Shown: positions 32,305 to 43,087, numbered from the stretch's first letter. The stretch: 64,000 nt of DNA from Eutreptiella sp. 'Long Island Sound 2002' (GCA_964036045.1 OZ038390.1:37132974-37196973), one strand, 5' to 3'. Notes: generated by a model from the letters alone, not told the origin. Made by a program: numbers and translations.

Positions 32305-32942
32305 TTTCTCCTGTTGCTTTGCCCTGTTGTACAAAGGTGGTGGGTGGTTGTGGGTGGGTTTCCTTTCTGGTGGGATTTACGTGATATGTGCGCAGTGTAA
32401 CAACCTTGCCTTAGTTATGAAGGGACATTGGGCTTGGCCGGGCCTGGGGTCTGGGTGACCAAAGGCACTGAAAAGACAATTTGATCGAGGGTGGCATGCC
32501 ACAGAAATGTTGATGGGGCAGGGTTTGTGTAGCCATGCCATTCCTCCCGGGCCTTGGGGAGCCCAATACGACCGGGTTCACGTAGCCTCAGTGCCTCCCC
32601 CCCACCCCTCCTTCCTGGGGGGCCTTTGGCTACTTTTACTGTTTGTTTAATTGAGGAGTGTCATCCCCCCCCCACCCCACCCCCAAATTTAGGCCCTTGG
32701 GGAACAGCAGCTTCTACGCCTGACAGAGATTTCGACATTTGCCCCCAGAATTTAATGAGGGAAAAAGGAATTATTTTTTGCACCCAGCGCCCCCCCGTTC
32801 CACAACACACAAACAAGTGTGTTGCAGGAAGTACCAACTGGCAAACCTGATCCACCTTTGTTGGACCAACTCCCCCCCCCCCCCCCCTGTCCACCACCGG
32901 ACCCCTCCCCATCCCCAAACGATGTCTCCATATCTTTTGTAG

Positions 32943-33731
32943 GCCCTGTGTGTCCAATGCCGTGGCCAAGGCCTCGGCACCAGCCAAGGCTGCCCGGCCC
33001 ATCAGTTCTGCACTTTGGTGGGAACCTGCACCGACCCTTTCGGCAACGGCGTGCCTTGCGACGCAGACTGGCAGTGCTCCAGCGGCATCTGCGCTGGCGT
33101 AATCTCGAATAACGGGTTCTGCAGCCAATGCCGGGGCACCGGCCTTGGGAGCGAGGGCTGCAGCGAGAGCCAGTTCTGTTCTCTGGGAACCTGCGAGAGC
33201 CCCCGCAGCAACGGAGTGCCCTGTTCGAATGACTTCGAGTGCTCCAGCGGCATCTGCACCGGAATCATCGGCAAGGCCGGAGTCTGCGCGCAGTGCCGGG
33301 GGTCCGGCCTCGGGACGAGCGAGGGCTGCAGCGCGGACCAGTTCTGCTCGCTGGGCGCCTGCGACAGCCCCCGCCGTAACGGCGACGTCTGTTCGGAGGG
33401 CTGGCACTGCGCGAGCGGCCAGTGCGAGCTGGCGTTCTGCCGGCAGTGCACCGGCTCGGGGATCGGCACGAGCAAAGGCTGCGCGACCGACGAGTTCTGC
33501 GCGGCGTGGCAGTGTACGCGGCCGTGGGGGAACGGCCACGCGTGCTCGCAGGGCTGGGAGTGCAACAGCGGGATCTGCGACGCCTTTCAGTGCCGCGAGT
33601 GCGTGAAGGGCAGCTGCAGCTCGGGCCAGTACTGTCATGCGTGGCAGTGCAAGGGCAAGCACGGCAAGGGCCATCCGTGCGTCGAGTCCCGCGTGTGTCA
33701 GAGCAACTGCGAATGGTTCCACTGCCAGTGA
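32943..33731 (+). CDS. Terminal exon: Cys-rich modules and stop
   Basis: A 262-codon exon plus TGA (33729-33731), entered in phase 0 after TTTTGTAG (32942). It completes the module begun at 29886 and adds five more, making 13 in all. These modules carry an extra GxGLGTSxGC insert (for example CRGSGLGTSEGC) and the cores C-x5-C-S-S-G-I-C and QFCSLGTC. The repeats are very similar to each other, suggesting recent duplication within the exon. The chain ends SNCEWFHCQ with no membrane anchor or GPI-type tail, so the product is probably secreted or retained in a matrix. The module's cysteine spacing resembles Dickkopf/colipase-like small domains, but homology is not claimed. Confidence 0.82.
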   Translation, partial: ALCVQCRGQGLGTSQGCPAHQFCTLVGTCTDPFGNGVPCDADWQCSSGICAGVISNNGFCSQCRGTGLGSEGCSESQFCSLGTCESPRSNGVPCSNDFECSSGICTGIIGKAGVCAQCRGSGLGTSEGCSADQFCSLGACDSPRRNGDVCSEGWHCASGQCELAFCRQCTGSGIGTSKGCATDEFCAAWQCTRPWGNGHACSQGWECNSGICDAFQCRECVKGSCSSGQYCHAWQCKGKHGKGHPCVESRVCQSNCEWFHCQ

Positions 33732-35663
33732 GCGGGGGTTTCGGGAAGGGATGAGGGAAGCGGTTTTTGTTTGTTTGGCGTCGGGACGGTCCAGGACCGC
33801 CGCCCGCAGTTTGCCGCCCACCGCCGACGGTTGACTGACGCGGCTGCAGGCGATGGACCCCCAACCGCCGGCGGTGAACCGCCAACCGCCACCCGACATT
33901 TGGACGGTCAACTGACGGGCCGTTGGCGGTTGTTGGCGACTGCATTGAGGTACTCTACGCCCCGAGAGCCACGCCCTTGTCAGAGCAACAGTCGGTGTCG
34001 CTTCTGCTACTTTTGGAACCGTGACCTACGTTGCCCTTTGTGCATACGCCCCCGTGTCAGAGCAACGGCAGGCGTTTTCCCGCAAAATTTTGGGATTTTA
34101 GTGTTGCTCTCGCAACGCGGGGGGGGGGGTAATGATGCAATGGCAATGCCACTGTGATCGCGCTTTCGGGCCTTCGGGCCCACTTTGAGGGAGCGGTGCC
34201 GGTTTTGAACAGCAAAGTGACGGAAACGGATCGTTTTTTTTTTGTTGTTGCAACGGGGAAAGTCCTGCGCGCGAGGCCGCTGCGCAGTTCCGGTGATGGG
34301 GAGCGGTGGGGGCTAGGGCCGGGGCAGGCGATATCGCGACGCCTCGCAGCCTCATATTTGACGGTGTCAGGGGCTGGCGCCGCGGCGTGGCCCACGAGTT
34401 GCGCGTCGCGACACTGCGCGTGCCGGGAGCCCCCCCCCCCCCCGCCGCCGGCCCAGGGCATGGGCGTCGCGGTGCGGCCGCGGCAGGAAGAGCGACGGAG
34501 GCATCCGGCCCGCAAATGGGGCACGGACGCGCTTCAGAGGACACGACGTGGTCGTGCGGATCGGGGCCCTCTGACGATAGGGGGGCGGGGGGCGGGCCAG
34601 TGCAGGCGCCACGCCGGCCCTAACCCCCATTCCGCCCCTTTGCCAGAGCGCCCAGGACCATTGAAAAGGCGACCGCCCTCCGGTGGATGTTCCCCCTTCC
34701 GCCCCCAACACTCGGCATTTCAGTACTCGTGCGGTACTGAAGCGCGGCAGGTGCCGGCCTCGCGATCGTTGGGTCGCGGGCTCGCCTACCAGAGCCGGCT
34801 TTGTCTGCGAATTTCCTACCCCCTCCCCACCACTTCGCACACACATTTTGCACGTGTTTTGGGGTGGAGAGCACCCTCCGGAACTCACAGTCAGGGGGAT
34901 GGCTGCATGTGAGGCCTCTGCCGGCGCCGGCAAGAGAGTGGCTGCCACAGTGTCAGTGACGCTGCAGTGAGCAGTGGGACACGCATTCCACGCTGCTCCC
35001 CCCCCCCCTCCCCGACTCCCTATGGACACTGCAGCATGTCGCTCAGACGACAAATCACTGGACACTTGTTGTACCACGCAGCCGCCAACCGGCTTTCATG
35101 GAACTCCCCCCACCCTCCCCCACCCCATATTACATTTCCCGCATCAGTGATGGTGAGCACCACCAACTGCCAGTGTACTTACCGGTTTCAGTTTTTAGAA
35201 TCAGGCGTTGGCTTCGGCGTGTGAAATTCGCAGGAAATTGGAGAAAATTTGGAGAAAAATGAGACAATGTGGGACAAATTTCCCATTTTTCCCTGTCCCA
35301 TTTCCCTCATTTTCCCACAGCCGTACCACCCTTCCCTCAGATGCGTTTATTGAATTTTGCTAACTGAACTGGACGGGAGGCGGGAGGGCGGAGCCTGAGG
35401 GGGGGGGGGGGGATCTAGTTACCATCAAACCGCGGTCGGTCCCCATCCAACCGCCATCGGTTACCCTCCAACCGCCGTCGGGAGGGCCGGCCCACGCCCG
35501 CGACACCTCCCCCTGCCCCAGGTCTCGAAAGTTGAGGTCAGCGCTGTGTCAATCAGCAAATAGCAAAATAGCACTGCACTGCCAAAAGGAGTGAAGTGTC
35601 ACGCGACTGTACAAAATATATAAAAAATATAATGAGAAATAGCGAGAGGGAGGGAGGGAGCGA

Positions 35664-35735
35664 CCGCCATCCAACCGCCATCGGTTACCCTCCAACCGCC
35701 ATCGGTTACCCTCCAACCGCCATCGGGTACCATCC
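35664..35735. repeat. 21-bp minisatellite (CCAACCGCCATCGGTTACCCT)n
   Basis: Just over three units of 21 bp, the last changing to GGGTACCAT. A shorter cluster of the same units is at 35423-35490. The sequence AACCGCCA is shared with clusters at 11696-11757, 33830-33935 and, reversed, 16712-16740. Confidence 0.8.
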
Positions 35736-36324
35736 AACCATCGAGCTGAGTTTGATGGACGCCAGCAGTGCTTTTTCTCCTTCCTCTTTGGGACTGCACC
35801 GGGTTACCCACCTAAATCTGGTCCAAGGGTGGATTCGGACAGCGCGGCGCCCACAGGAGGGCCTACGACGAGCAGACCTTGTCTCCAGTCGGCGGCCCTG
35901 CCCTGCCATGCTTCATGGGGGCGGCCGAGCGGGTTGGAGGGTAGGGTCTCCCTGCCGCTGGCCTTGCAACGGACCCCTTGTGTATTAATGGGCCTCTGCC
36001 TTCCCAACTGTGGGTGCTTGTGTGGCGTCGTGAGGCTTCAGGGCGGCGGGGGGGGGGGGGGGCAAACGCCGCTGTCTGGCCAGGCCAAGCCCAAGCCAAG
36101 CCAGCTCCAGCCCAGAATGCCCTTCACCACCTTTTGCAGTAGCGTCCAGGGCCTGAAACATCCAGTGCACTCTTGTTGATGACGCTGTCCAATTCGTTCA
36201 GTCGGGCCATGCACAGGACTTGTGACCGCAAGGGCAGGGGCATTTGCAGAACCGAGTGCTGCATCATGCCGCCTCGTTGGTGACGCACTCGCCGTTGTAG
36301 TGGGCGGCTTGCCGGTGCACTCAA

Positions 36325-36410
36325 ACTGCCCGGTGGTGCTGACATGGCGGAAGCCACAGAGTCTCCAGTGCAGGAGGGTGGGGGTTCGAACCCGACCAGT
36401 ACCGGAGGGT
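36325..36410 (+). other. tRNA-like relic with perfect B box
   Basis: GGTTCGAACC at 36383-36392 is a perfect RNA polymerase III B box inside a possible T arm. The upstream arms do not fold well, so this is a relic or SINE head at best. Confidence 0.25.
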
Positions 36411-37270
36411 TGCAACTGCGACGGGGTTCCTGCCCGCTTGTCTGGAGACAGGTCAAGGCTGACTGAGGAGCCTGGACCAAGAGGACCAATAGGAGAGGAC
36501 ACTGCTGCCCCAGAGAGAAAAAGGCGTCTGCCCCTAAACATGCATGCCCCCCCCCCCCCCTCCCCGCAGCCACATCCACTTCTGGGTTGGAACAAGCAAT
36601 GCATTTCTAACACTTCAAATAATCATGTACAACCGGAAGTACCAACCAGCATACTTACCAAGCCTTTATGCCCCCCCCCCCCCCCCACACACACACACCC
36701 TGTGTCCCGGGTGTATATGTAAGCTAAGTATCTGGCTCTTCATCCCCCCCGACCCCACACACCCATTTATGCTTGGCGACCGTGTCCCCAGGACCAGTCA
36801 ACCAGCCCCAAATAATGGGTCTTGAAGCAACAGCCCCTAATCCAGAGACCCATGCTGGCTTCCCTCTTTGATATGGTGCCCCCTCCCCCCCTGACACACT
36901 CATCTCTCTTCCTCTCTTTCTCTTTCTCGCGAGTTCAATGACTCTTTGTGCTTACCGACGTGAACAAATGGTGTGGGGCTCCATTTAGAGGTGCATTGGG
37001 GCTGGTGCTGCAGTTGTACAGGTCACGCCGTAAAGGTGGGGGCAGGCTTTGTGCCAGGGCCCCCCGCGGCCACGCCGTCACCTATGGTCTGTACAACTGA
37101 CGCTGAAGTCAAAACTGATGCCTTTTTGGGCACATTTAGTGGTACCAGAATGCATGCCTCAGCATCATGATCAAATCATGGTGATCATCTGGGCCATATA
37201 TCCACGGAGCACGCAGATGACATCCCCAGGTTTGTTGTGAAATAATCCGGTGCTTATCATTTCTGCTGTA

Positions 37271-37466
37271 TGCATTCATATGTGGCACAGGCACTACTTC
37301 TACGTCAAGCGCTACTGGTGTGAATCACACGTTGGCTGTAGGTGGGTTGCATATTGCCCACTGGGAATGCATTCATATGTGGCACAGGCACTACTTCTAC
37401 GTCAAGCGCTACTGGTGTGAATCACACGTTGGCTGTAGGTGGGTTGCATATTGCCCACTGGGAATG
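37271..37466. repeat. Exact 97-bp tandem duplication
   Basis: The unit beginning GCATTCATATGTGGCACAGG and ending GCCCACTGGGAAT is repeated at once with no mismatch visible, so the duplication is recent. Confidence 0.92.
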
Positions 37467-38840
37467 TCGTGAGATGTGGATATTACAGGATTTGCAGTTT
37501 GCTGTGTGCAATTTGCGTTTTGGTTAACGACCAATCGGTGCATCATTTTGCAAAGTAATGTCCTCTCTGGTGAAGTCAGTTCCAGGTTATATTGATGGTC
37601 CCGCCCCATTTCCCCTATCTCTAGGACTGTCACTTTGCAACTGTTCCCTTGTCCAGGTGCCCATTGCCGCTCTTATGACAGAATTCTCTGTGCTGTACAT
37701 ACAGCTTGAAGCCTGCCCAGCTTGTGGAGCAAACCTTCACCAATTTTTGGAACAACTGCAATTTTCCAGAATTGCGCTGCAACGTGGTGCCGGATGTCTT
37801 GTCCAGACACCAGTGCAGTGTCCTGGATGATCCACGTCTATAGCCTATGCCACTGCCCCATTTGTCACTCGTGGGAGTACTCCATCAGCATGCTGGTTGG
37901 CAATGTGCGAAGTATTTGTTTCTTTGGAGCAAATAAATGAGCAATGAACGGCCTGGCCAGCCATCAGCAGGCGCCGTTCAGTGCAAAAAAATAAATGAGC
38001 AATGGCAGGGCACGCATTGGTATAGTACAGTGGCTGCAGACTCCTCTTGTTTGAAACGTTGTTCAGTGTCTGCATGTTGGCCTGCGTGTTTCCATTTTCC
38101 ACTGCCTCTTTGTGTGCACCTTAGTGTTTACATAGATATCACACTGATTCCTGCTCTTTTCTGCTTCTCTTTCAGCATGATACTGCTTCTTCTGGGGAAG
38201 TCGCAGGCACGGTGCGCGCATGGTGCACACACGGTGCGTATAGATTTCAAGCTGCGCAAGGAGGAGGTCCTGAAAATTCCAAGAATTTTGAACAGTCATC
38301 TTATAGCCACCAACAAGATACAATCATCAAAGCCCCAACCAAGGAACCAAATGCAACCATTTGGGGTCCCATAGGGCTATCCAAAATCACCCGGGACAAG
38401 TATACCATATTTTGAGGACCTCAAAGGGACACTGTTTTGAGGGCTTCTGATCAGGGACCATTTGCGGTAGTTTTAATCCAGTGGCAGGCACAGTGCGCGA
38501 GCGGTGGGCAGCCACCCCCTTTGATCATTCAGAAGGCATTTTCATCAAAATGATCAAATTTTGAACCAGTGATCAAACTAGGAAACAACGCCACATGCTG
38601 GGGCTGATTTTTGTGTTGTATTGTTGCTGATGACGGGTGACAACAGGCATAACACACTTACAATGTGGCATTTTTTTGCTCAGTGCCTCCCATCTGTTTA
38701 AGTGGGGCTTTTTCATCTATGGGGGCGCACTGTGCCCTGTGCCCGCGCTGTGTGGAAAGACTCCCTATGGGTCATTCGAGAGGGATAGTATGCACAAAGT
38801 CGAAGTTGCCCCCCCCCCCCCCCCTGTGACCTGGCACCAG

Positions 38841-38848
38841 TATAAAAA
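38841..38848 (+). promoter_or_regulatory. TATA-box-like TATAAAAA
   Basis: TATAAAAA lies just upstream of the coding-like stretch at 38850-39194. The position fits a core promoter of the decayed element, but nothing else supports it. Confidence 0.25.
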
Positions 38849-38849
38849 C

Positions 38850-39194
38850 CCTCAGGATGGTAGCTCGCGGGCCAAGGGCCTACCTGCAAAGCCGACAGCA
38901 CAGAGAGGGGAGGGTGCAAGCGCAGGGGAGAGAGACACGTCAACAAGCGGGGCAAGGGTGTACGGGGACGGTGAGGATCAGGTAGACAACTGGTGCGAGC
39001 CGTGCGGGGCGCCGCACTGTGGTATTCCTCTCTGCAAGGGGGGACGTGGGCGATCGGGTGATCGGAAGCATGGAGGACTGGCGGAGGTTGCAGACGGGGA
39101 AGTCATGGTGACTGTGGTGGCGGTAATGAACGTGGACAGGGCGCTGGTCAATCTGGCGGCTGTGTGGGACCGCTGGCGGCGGCGTGGACGGTAA
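38850..39194 (+). CDS. Coding-like fragment with CxxC cluster
   Basis: An open stretch of about 114 codons without its own ATG, ending at TAA (39192-39194). Codons favour G/C at third positions. It contains CEPCGAPHCGIPLCKGG, a possible zinc-binding cluster (C-x2-C-x4-C-x4-C), and ends in a basic tail (WDRWRRRGR). It lies just upstream of the gag-like pseudogene and may belong to the same element. Family not recognised. Confidence 0.4.
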   Translation, partial: PQDGSSRAKGLPAKPTAQRGEGASAGERDTSTSGARVYGDGEDQVDNWCEPCGAPHCGIPLCKGGRGRSGDRKHGGLAEVADGEVMVTVVAVMNVDRALVNLAAVWDRWRRRGR

Positions 39195-39870
39195 GTGGGG
39201 TAGGCCATCGGCGACAGCAAGGCGGTGCAACCAGGTAATGCCCCCCGGTGGCTCCCGGCTCTGTGGCGCTCTGTGCGCTAGCCTTGTGCCTCGGCCACCA
39301 AGGCAAGCCAGGGGTGCTGTCAGGGACGGTGGTCAGGCAGGGGTGGGAAAACGGGACGGGTGGGTGCGGTCAACGGCGACAACGGGCGAGACGGATGGCG
39401 TTCTATAGGTTCTTGTGCACGTTGCGGTCAGTGCCCCCTCCCCCCCCCGTCACAACGACGGCGGCAAGGGCGTGTGCTCATGCGGTCTGTGAGCTGGGGC
39501 TGAGTGGCAATGCTGAAGCATGGGGGCGTGGGGTGCCTCGGTGCCACTGCCCAGCCGGAGAGGGGTTGATGAGAGGTGAACAGGGGAGCCAAGGACGAGA
39601 GCTCAGGAGCAGTGGTGAAGCAGGGGCTGTGTGGGTCCCACGCCACTGCCCGGGGACCGCATCCGAAGGGCGTGCGGTGACACACAGGGCAGGGGTTAGC
39701 AGGGTCGGCCCGGGGTGAAAAAGATGACAACAGTAGAAGAGTTGAAGGTCGTCCGAGACGTGGAAGTGGGCAAAGGTCATAGGTCGTGTAAGAGGAGTGC
39801 GGTGAAACATGTCACCTAAAAGCTAATGTGACCAGGCCAGTGCAGCATAGAGGGCAGCGGGACAGGAGCC
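39195..39870. other. Gap between coding fragments
   Basis: Contains a 156-codon open frame (39248-39718) of Gly/Arg/Cys-rich composition with a Pro run encoded by poly(C) at 39437-39446. I cannot tell whether it ever coded. Otherwise featureless. Confidence 0.3.
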
Positions 39871-41034
39871 ATGCAAAAGTGCGACCACGGGGGATTGTTA
39901 TGCCTTTGCAGGCACCACACCATGGCAGCACGACAACGGCCGATCACGAGAGCCTTGCTCAGTGCAAGGGAGGCCAAACAGCGAGTGAATCTCAACACTC
40001 TACCGGTGGACCGCCGGTAGAAACACATAGCTGTGGTCGACGTGATCCGCGTGGACGACGTGTGCGATAATGCGCCGGGGGATTCGGCGGCCAGTGACCT
40101 AACGGACGCCAAGGGGCCGCAGTGGTATGACTTTGGTGCGTTGGCGGACATCACTTTAGCGACGAGTGCAACGGCGTCATGAGTTCTGATACCGTTCATT
40201 CTCCAAGACCAATTTCTCTTGTGGGCATGGGTGTGCAAAGACACTGGAGAGGATCAAGTGGCCATTCCGCGGAAGCTTCCGGGGCTGAAGAACTTTGTGC
40301 AGGGTACGTGGAGGCGGGCGCAGGATGAGCTGATCGCCCACGTGATGGAAAGCGAGACCCGATGGGCGGCGGTACAGGCTGTACTAGTGACAACGGTCTC
40401 GGCGGCGCCGTTTAAGAAGAAGTTGAAGGCGGCAACATGGGTAGAAGGGGAGCCAGTCTTCAAGGGTGAGAAGACTTTCCCCCTGACAGCGGATCTGAGT
40501 GCGGAGGCTCAATATGGAATGCTGGCGGTGGCCAGCCACATGGCATGGGCAGAGGCCCTCCACCCGGGAAAGCAGTCTATGTGTAACCCGGCCCTCTGGT
40601 GGAACCGGGGCGATCTCCAAGTGGCGCAAGATGAAGATGAGCCGGAAGTGGACCGGGATGTGGTCCGGCAGCTGTTCCGACTGGCCCAGCGTGGAGCGCC
40701 CCAGGCTGCCCCTAGGAGGGGGCACCGGCATCCGGCGGACGTGCCGCTGCAATGTCGCCCTCCACCAGGAGTGGCCCCGGGTTGGAAGCCGCCTTTGCAG
40801 CGGGTGGCAGACGAGATTGTCCGGGAGCATGTACTAGTAGGATCAGCGCGTACACATGTGTGCCAACTCTTGGAGTGTGATCATGAGGCCCTAGGAGAGC
40901 TACGGACGGCGGCGACCCTTGGAGATGAGTGGACACGCCACCTCGTGTCTACGGCCCAGGAGGACCCTCTGCCTGAGAGTGGGGTGCCGCTTGCGTGGTG
41001 CTATCCGGAACGCCGACATGGCAGAAAACGATAG
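39871..41034 (+). pseudogene. Gag-like gene with two in-frame stops
   Basis: One reading frame with clear coding character runs from ATG at 39871 to TGA at 41034. It is broken by TAG at 40018-40020 and TGA at 40180-40182. Both sides of each stop read smoothly (VVDVIRVDDVCDNAPGDSAA, later TADLSAEAQYGMLAVASHMA and EIVREHVLVGSARTHVCQLL). The final part is 271 codons without interruption. I do not recognise the fold. The following overlapping frame with a basic tail and the damaged zinc knuckle make a retroelement gag the best reading. Stop readthrough is an alternative, less likely with two different stops. Confidence 0.5.
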
Positions 41035-41416
41035 GTATATTCGGAGAGAGAAGCACGATCAACGGACGGAAGTCAGTAAGCAACGAAGAGACGCAAATTT
41101 ACCAAAAGAGGTCTTCTTGGTCCTAGGCAAACCAACACGTGCAACGGCATCAATGTCGCCTTGGAAGCCGCTTTGGGACGGGGTCGACCCCGTAGATGAT
41201 GAGGCCCGGGGGAGGATCTCCTTGAGGTGTTTTCGCAAAGTTGCAGGTGCGCTGCACAAAGGAATCCAGGTGGGGGGTCGGTCAGTTCGAGCAGAGTCGG
41301 AGGAGCCCACGGACGATGATGAAGTGCCCCGCCGTCCGAAGCGTGGCGCAAAGCAGGCAGGAGGGTCCGCAGAGCGAGGCCGCGAAGGCAAGGGCAAGGG
41401 CAAGAACAACGGCTGA
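41019..41416 (+). CDS. Basic C-terminal frame overlapping the gag-like pseudogene
   Basis: A 131-codon frame from ATG to TGA, overlapping the previous frame by 16 bases in another phase. It reads KHDQRTEVSKQRRDANLPKE, then LRCFRKVAGALHKGIQVGGR, an acidic patch (EEPTDDDEV) and a Lys/Arg/Gly tail (GREGKGKGKNNG). Such a basic tail suits nucleic-acid binding. It may be a separate small protein or the C-terminal part of the upstream one after a frameshift. Confidence 0.45.
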
Positions 41417-41475
41417 GGTATCCGATGCTATGAGTGTGCTTCTACTCACCCGTGGTCCCAGTGCAGGCTGGTGAG

Positions 41476-41628
41476 TACGAGCCGTGGAAGGAACACCGCA
41501 GCAATTGTGGCAAGGAAGCCCATCTACAGGAGCTTTGTGAGGCGACCCGGGCAAGTCGTGAGTGGTATGTGGCAAAGAGAAGGTATTCTGGTTTGTCTTG
41601 CCTGTGTTGGTGTTCCTGCTTGTTGGTT
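41476..41628 (+). pseudogene. Relic of a CCHC zinc knuckle
   Basis: The frame reads EHRSNCGKEAHLQELCEATR. C-x4-H-x4-C is intact (C at 41506, H at 41521, C at 41536), but the first ligand of C-x2-C is Arg (CGC at 41497), one transition away from Cys (TGC). This is the signature of a gag nucleocapsid knuckle and supports a retroelement origin of 39.9-41.6 kb. No pol follows. Confidence 0.45.
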
Positions 41629-41640
41629 TTTGATTGATGA

Positions 41641-43087
41641 AAACCTTGATAGATTTTCCCAAACTGCAAAATGACAAAGGACAGGTACACACCAGCCCAA
41701 ATACCGGATCGAAATCAAAGTCAGATGATAATCCTTCCACTTCAAAGCATAAGTAGCAAAGAGGGGCCGCCGATAGACAAATGTAGATCTAAATACATAG
41801 CTCCAATGATTTATAAGCAATATAGATGATTCTATCTGAGAAAACTAACATGACTCAGATCCCCAGGATAGTTCTAAGCACTTCATGTGCACTCTTGTGG
41901 ATGCAATGGTGTAGGTTAGGAATCAGGGGCATAGGAGTTAGGCCAGACACAGGATATGGCTTGGCTAGCATGGCCAAGCAACTCAATTAAAAATCAGTTA
42001 AAAAGTACGACCATAATAAGTGATAGAAGCAATTGAGTATAGGGGTCTTGAGGTGGGGGACCACTAGACTTAACCTACAAGGCCCAAGGCAAAAAGTGCC
42101 TACTTTATTTCGGTATTACCTCCATGAAGGAAGATACCTCCGCTCACTTGAGTGGTAGGGGTGAACTTCATGGGGGGCTAGGGTTATAACCCTAGTTACT
42201 TTGAGAAAGTGTACTTCAAGCTTCAAAAGAGTGATAAAAATGATTAAGTGTTAGTCTCAACATCATCCCAAGGTTTAGGGGGGGCTTGGCCTGGATCAAG
42301 TAGCCCAAGAAAGACATGGTAGTGACTTTTTCTTACTCCCTCCTGGAGTACTAGTTGATCAAGCTAATAGGACCAAGGAAAAAGGCTCAAATTTCCCCAA
42401 AGTTACCTCGGCAATTGCTTTAAATCAGCCAATGACACTCCCATCAGTTCATAGAAGCTTACCACACTGCAGGTACCCTTGAAAAACAGTGTAATGTATT
42501 GTGAATGATGTCACTTCGATCGGGCATTCCTCAAAAGTCGCCAGCGTGCGACGAAAACTTTTGGTAAAAATTTGAGGTAGTGGGGTTTGAACCCAAGACT
42601 CCCTCCCTAGAGTGCACATGCTTGCCCACTAGGGTACAATAAATGCACTAATGCGGACCGCCATCGCTGTATAAACAGCGTTTTAGTAAAACGTTTCGAA
42701 CAAGGACCAGTGCGGAACAATACTCCCAATGGAGAGCACAAATCTCTAGGAGCTGAAAGAAATAGAAAATGGAACCAACACGGAGTGAATTCTGTGGTTT
42801 AGCGAAACGGTTAACAATTTAAGAAGTCAAATCGCTAAAAATTGACGAAAAGACGTTGGAAATCGTCATTTATAGTCCAAAACCTAGGGTCCAAGACAGG
42901 CGCAACAGAAGCGTACTACCAAAAAGAGGTGCAGAAGCGTAAACCGCTCCTAGATAAGAAGGTATGAGCCGTGCTTTTCAAAGCTTTTAAAACAAATTTT
43001 TGCACCGTTGCACCAAAAATTTTATAAAATTGAGGAAAAAGTACTTAAGAGGCAACCACACAACAAAGCAGGCGGACAGCCCGCCTC
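41641..43087. other. AT-rich gap
   Basis: Composition drops to AT-rich here. It includes the tRNA-like relic at 42572-42648 and a short palindrome CGCTGTATAAACAGCG near 42665. No open frame of interest. Confidence 0.5.
42572..42648 (-). other. tRNA-like relic or SINE head (minus strand)
   Basis: Read on the minus strand, GGGTTCAAACCCC (42594 to 42582) is a good T arm/B box, preceded by a D-arm-like CTAGTGGGCAAG. The anticodon arm does not close properly, so a decayed tRNA or tRNA-derived SINE is likelier than a gene. Confidence 0.4.

Larger units (their letters stand above)
29887..32942 (+). other. Predicted 3.06-kb intron
   Basis: Both flanking exons are phase 0 and the Cys module is continuous across the junction, so this stretch should be spliced out. 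It carries a MITE (30968-31145), the solitary 3' tail of the A/C-rich element (32161-32304), several GT/CA-rich stretches and a 16-base poly(C) at 32872-32887 before the acceptor TATCTTTTGTAG. The donor GTCTGC is weak. No other gene is seen. Confidence 0.65.
33732..38849. other. 5.1-kb gap after the mosaic gene
   Basis: No supported gene. It holds AACCGCCA-type minisatellites (33799-33935, 35423-35490, 35664-35735), poly(C/G) tracts (for example 35400-35411, 36671-36686), a tRNA-like B box at 36383-36392, the exact 97-bp tandem duplication at 37271-37466 and AT-richer sequence from 37.8 kb. Long open frames near 34154-34912 are compositional. Confidence 0.45.

Noticed and set aside
34154-34912. 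252-codon frame after the mosaic gene
   Set aside because: Low-complexity Arg/Pro/Ala composition caused by GC-rich sequence; no splice sites, motif or repeat support.
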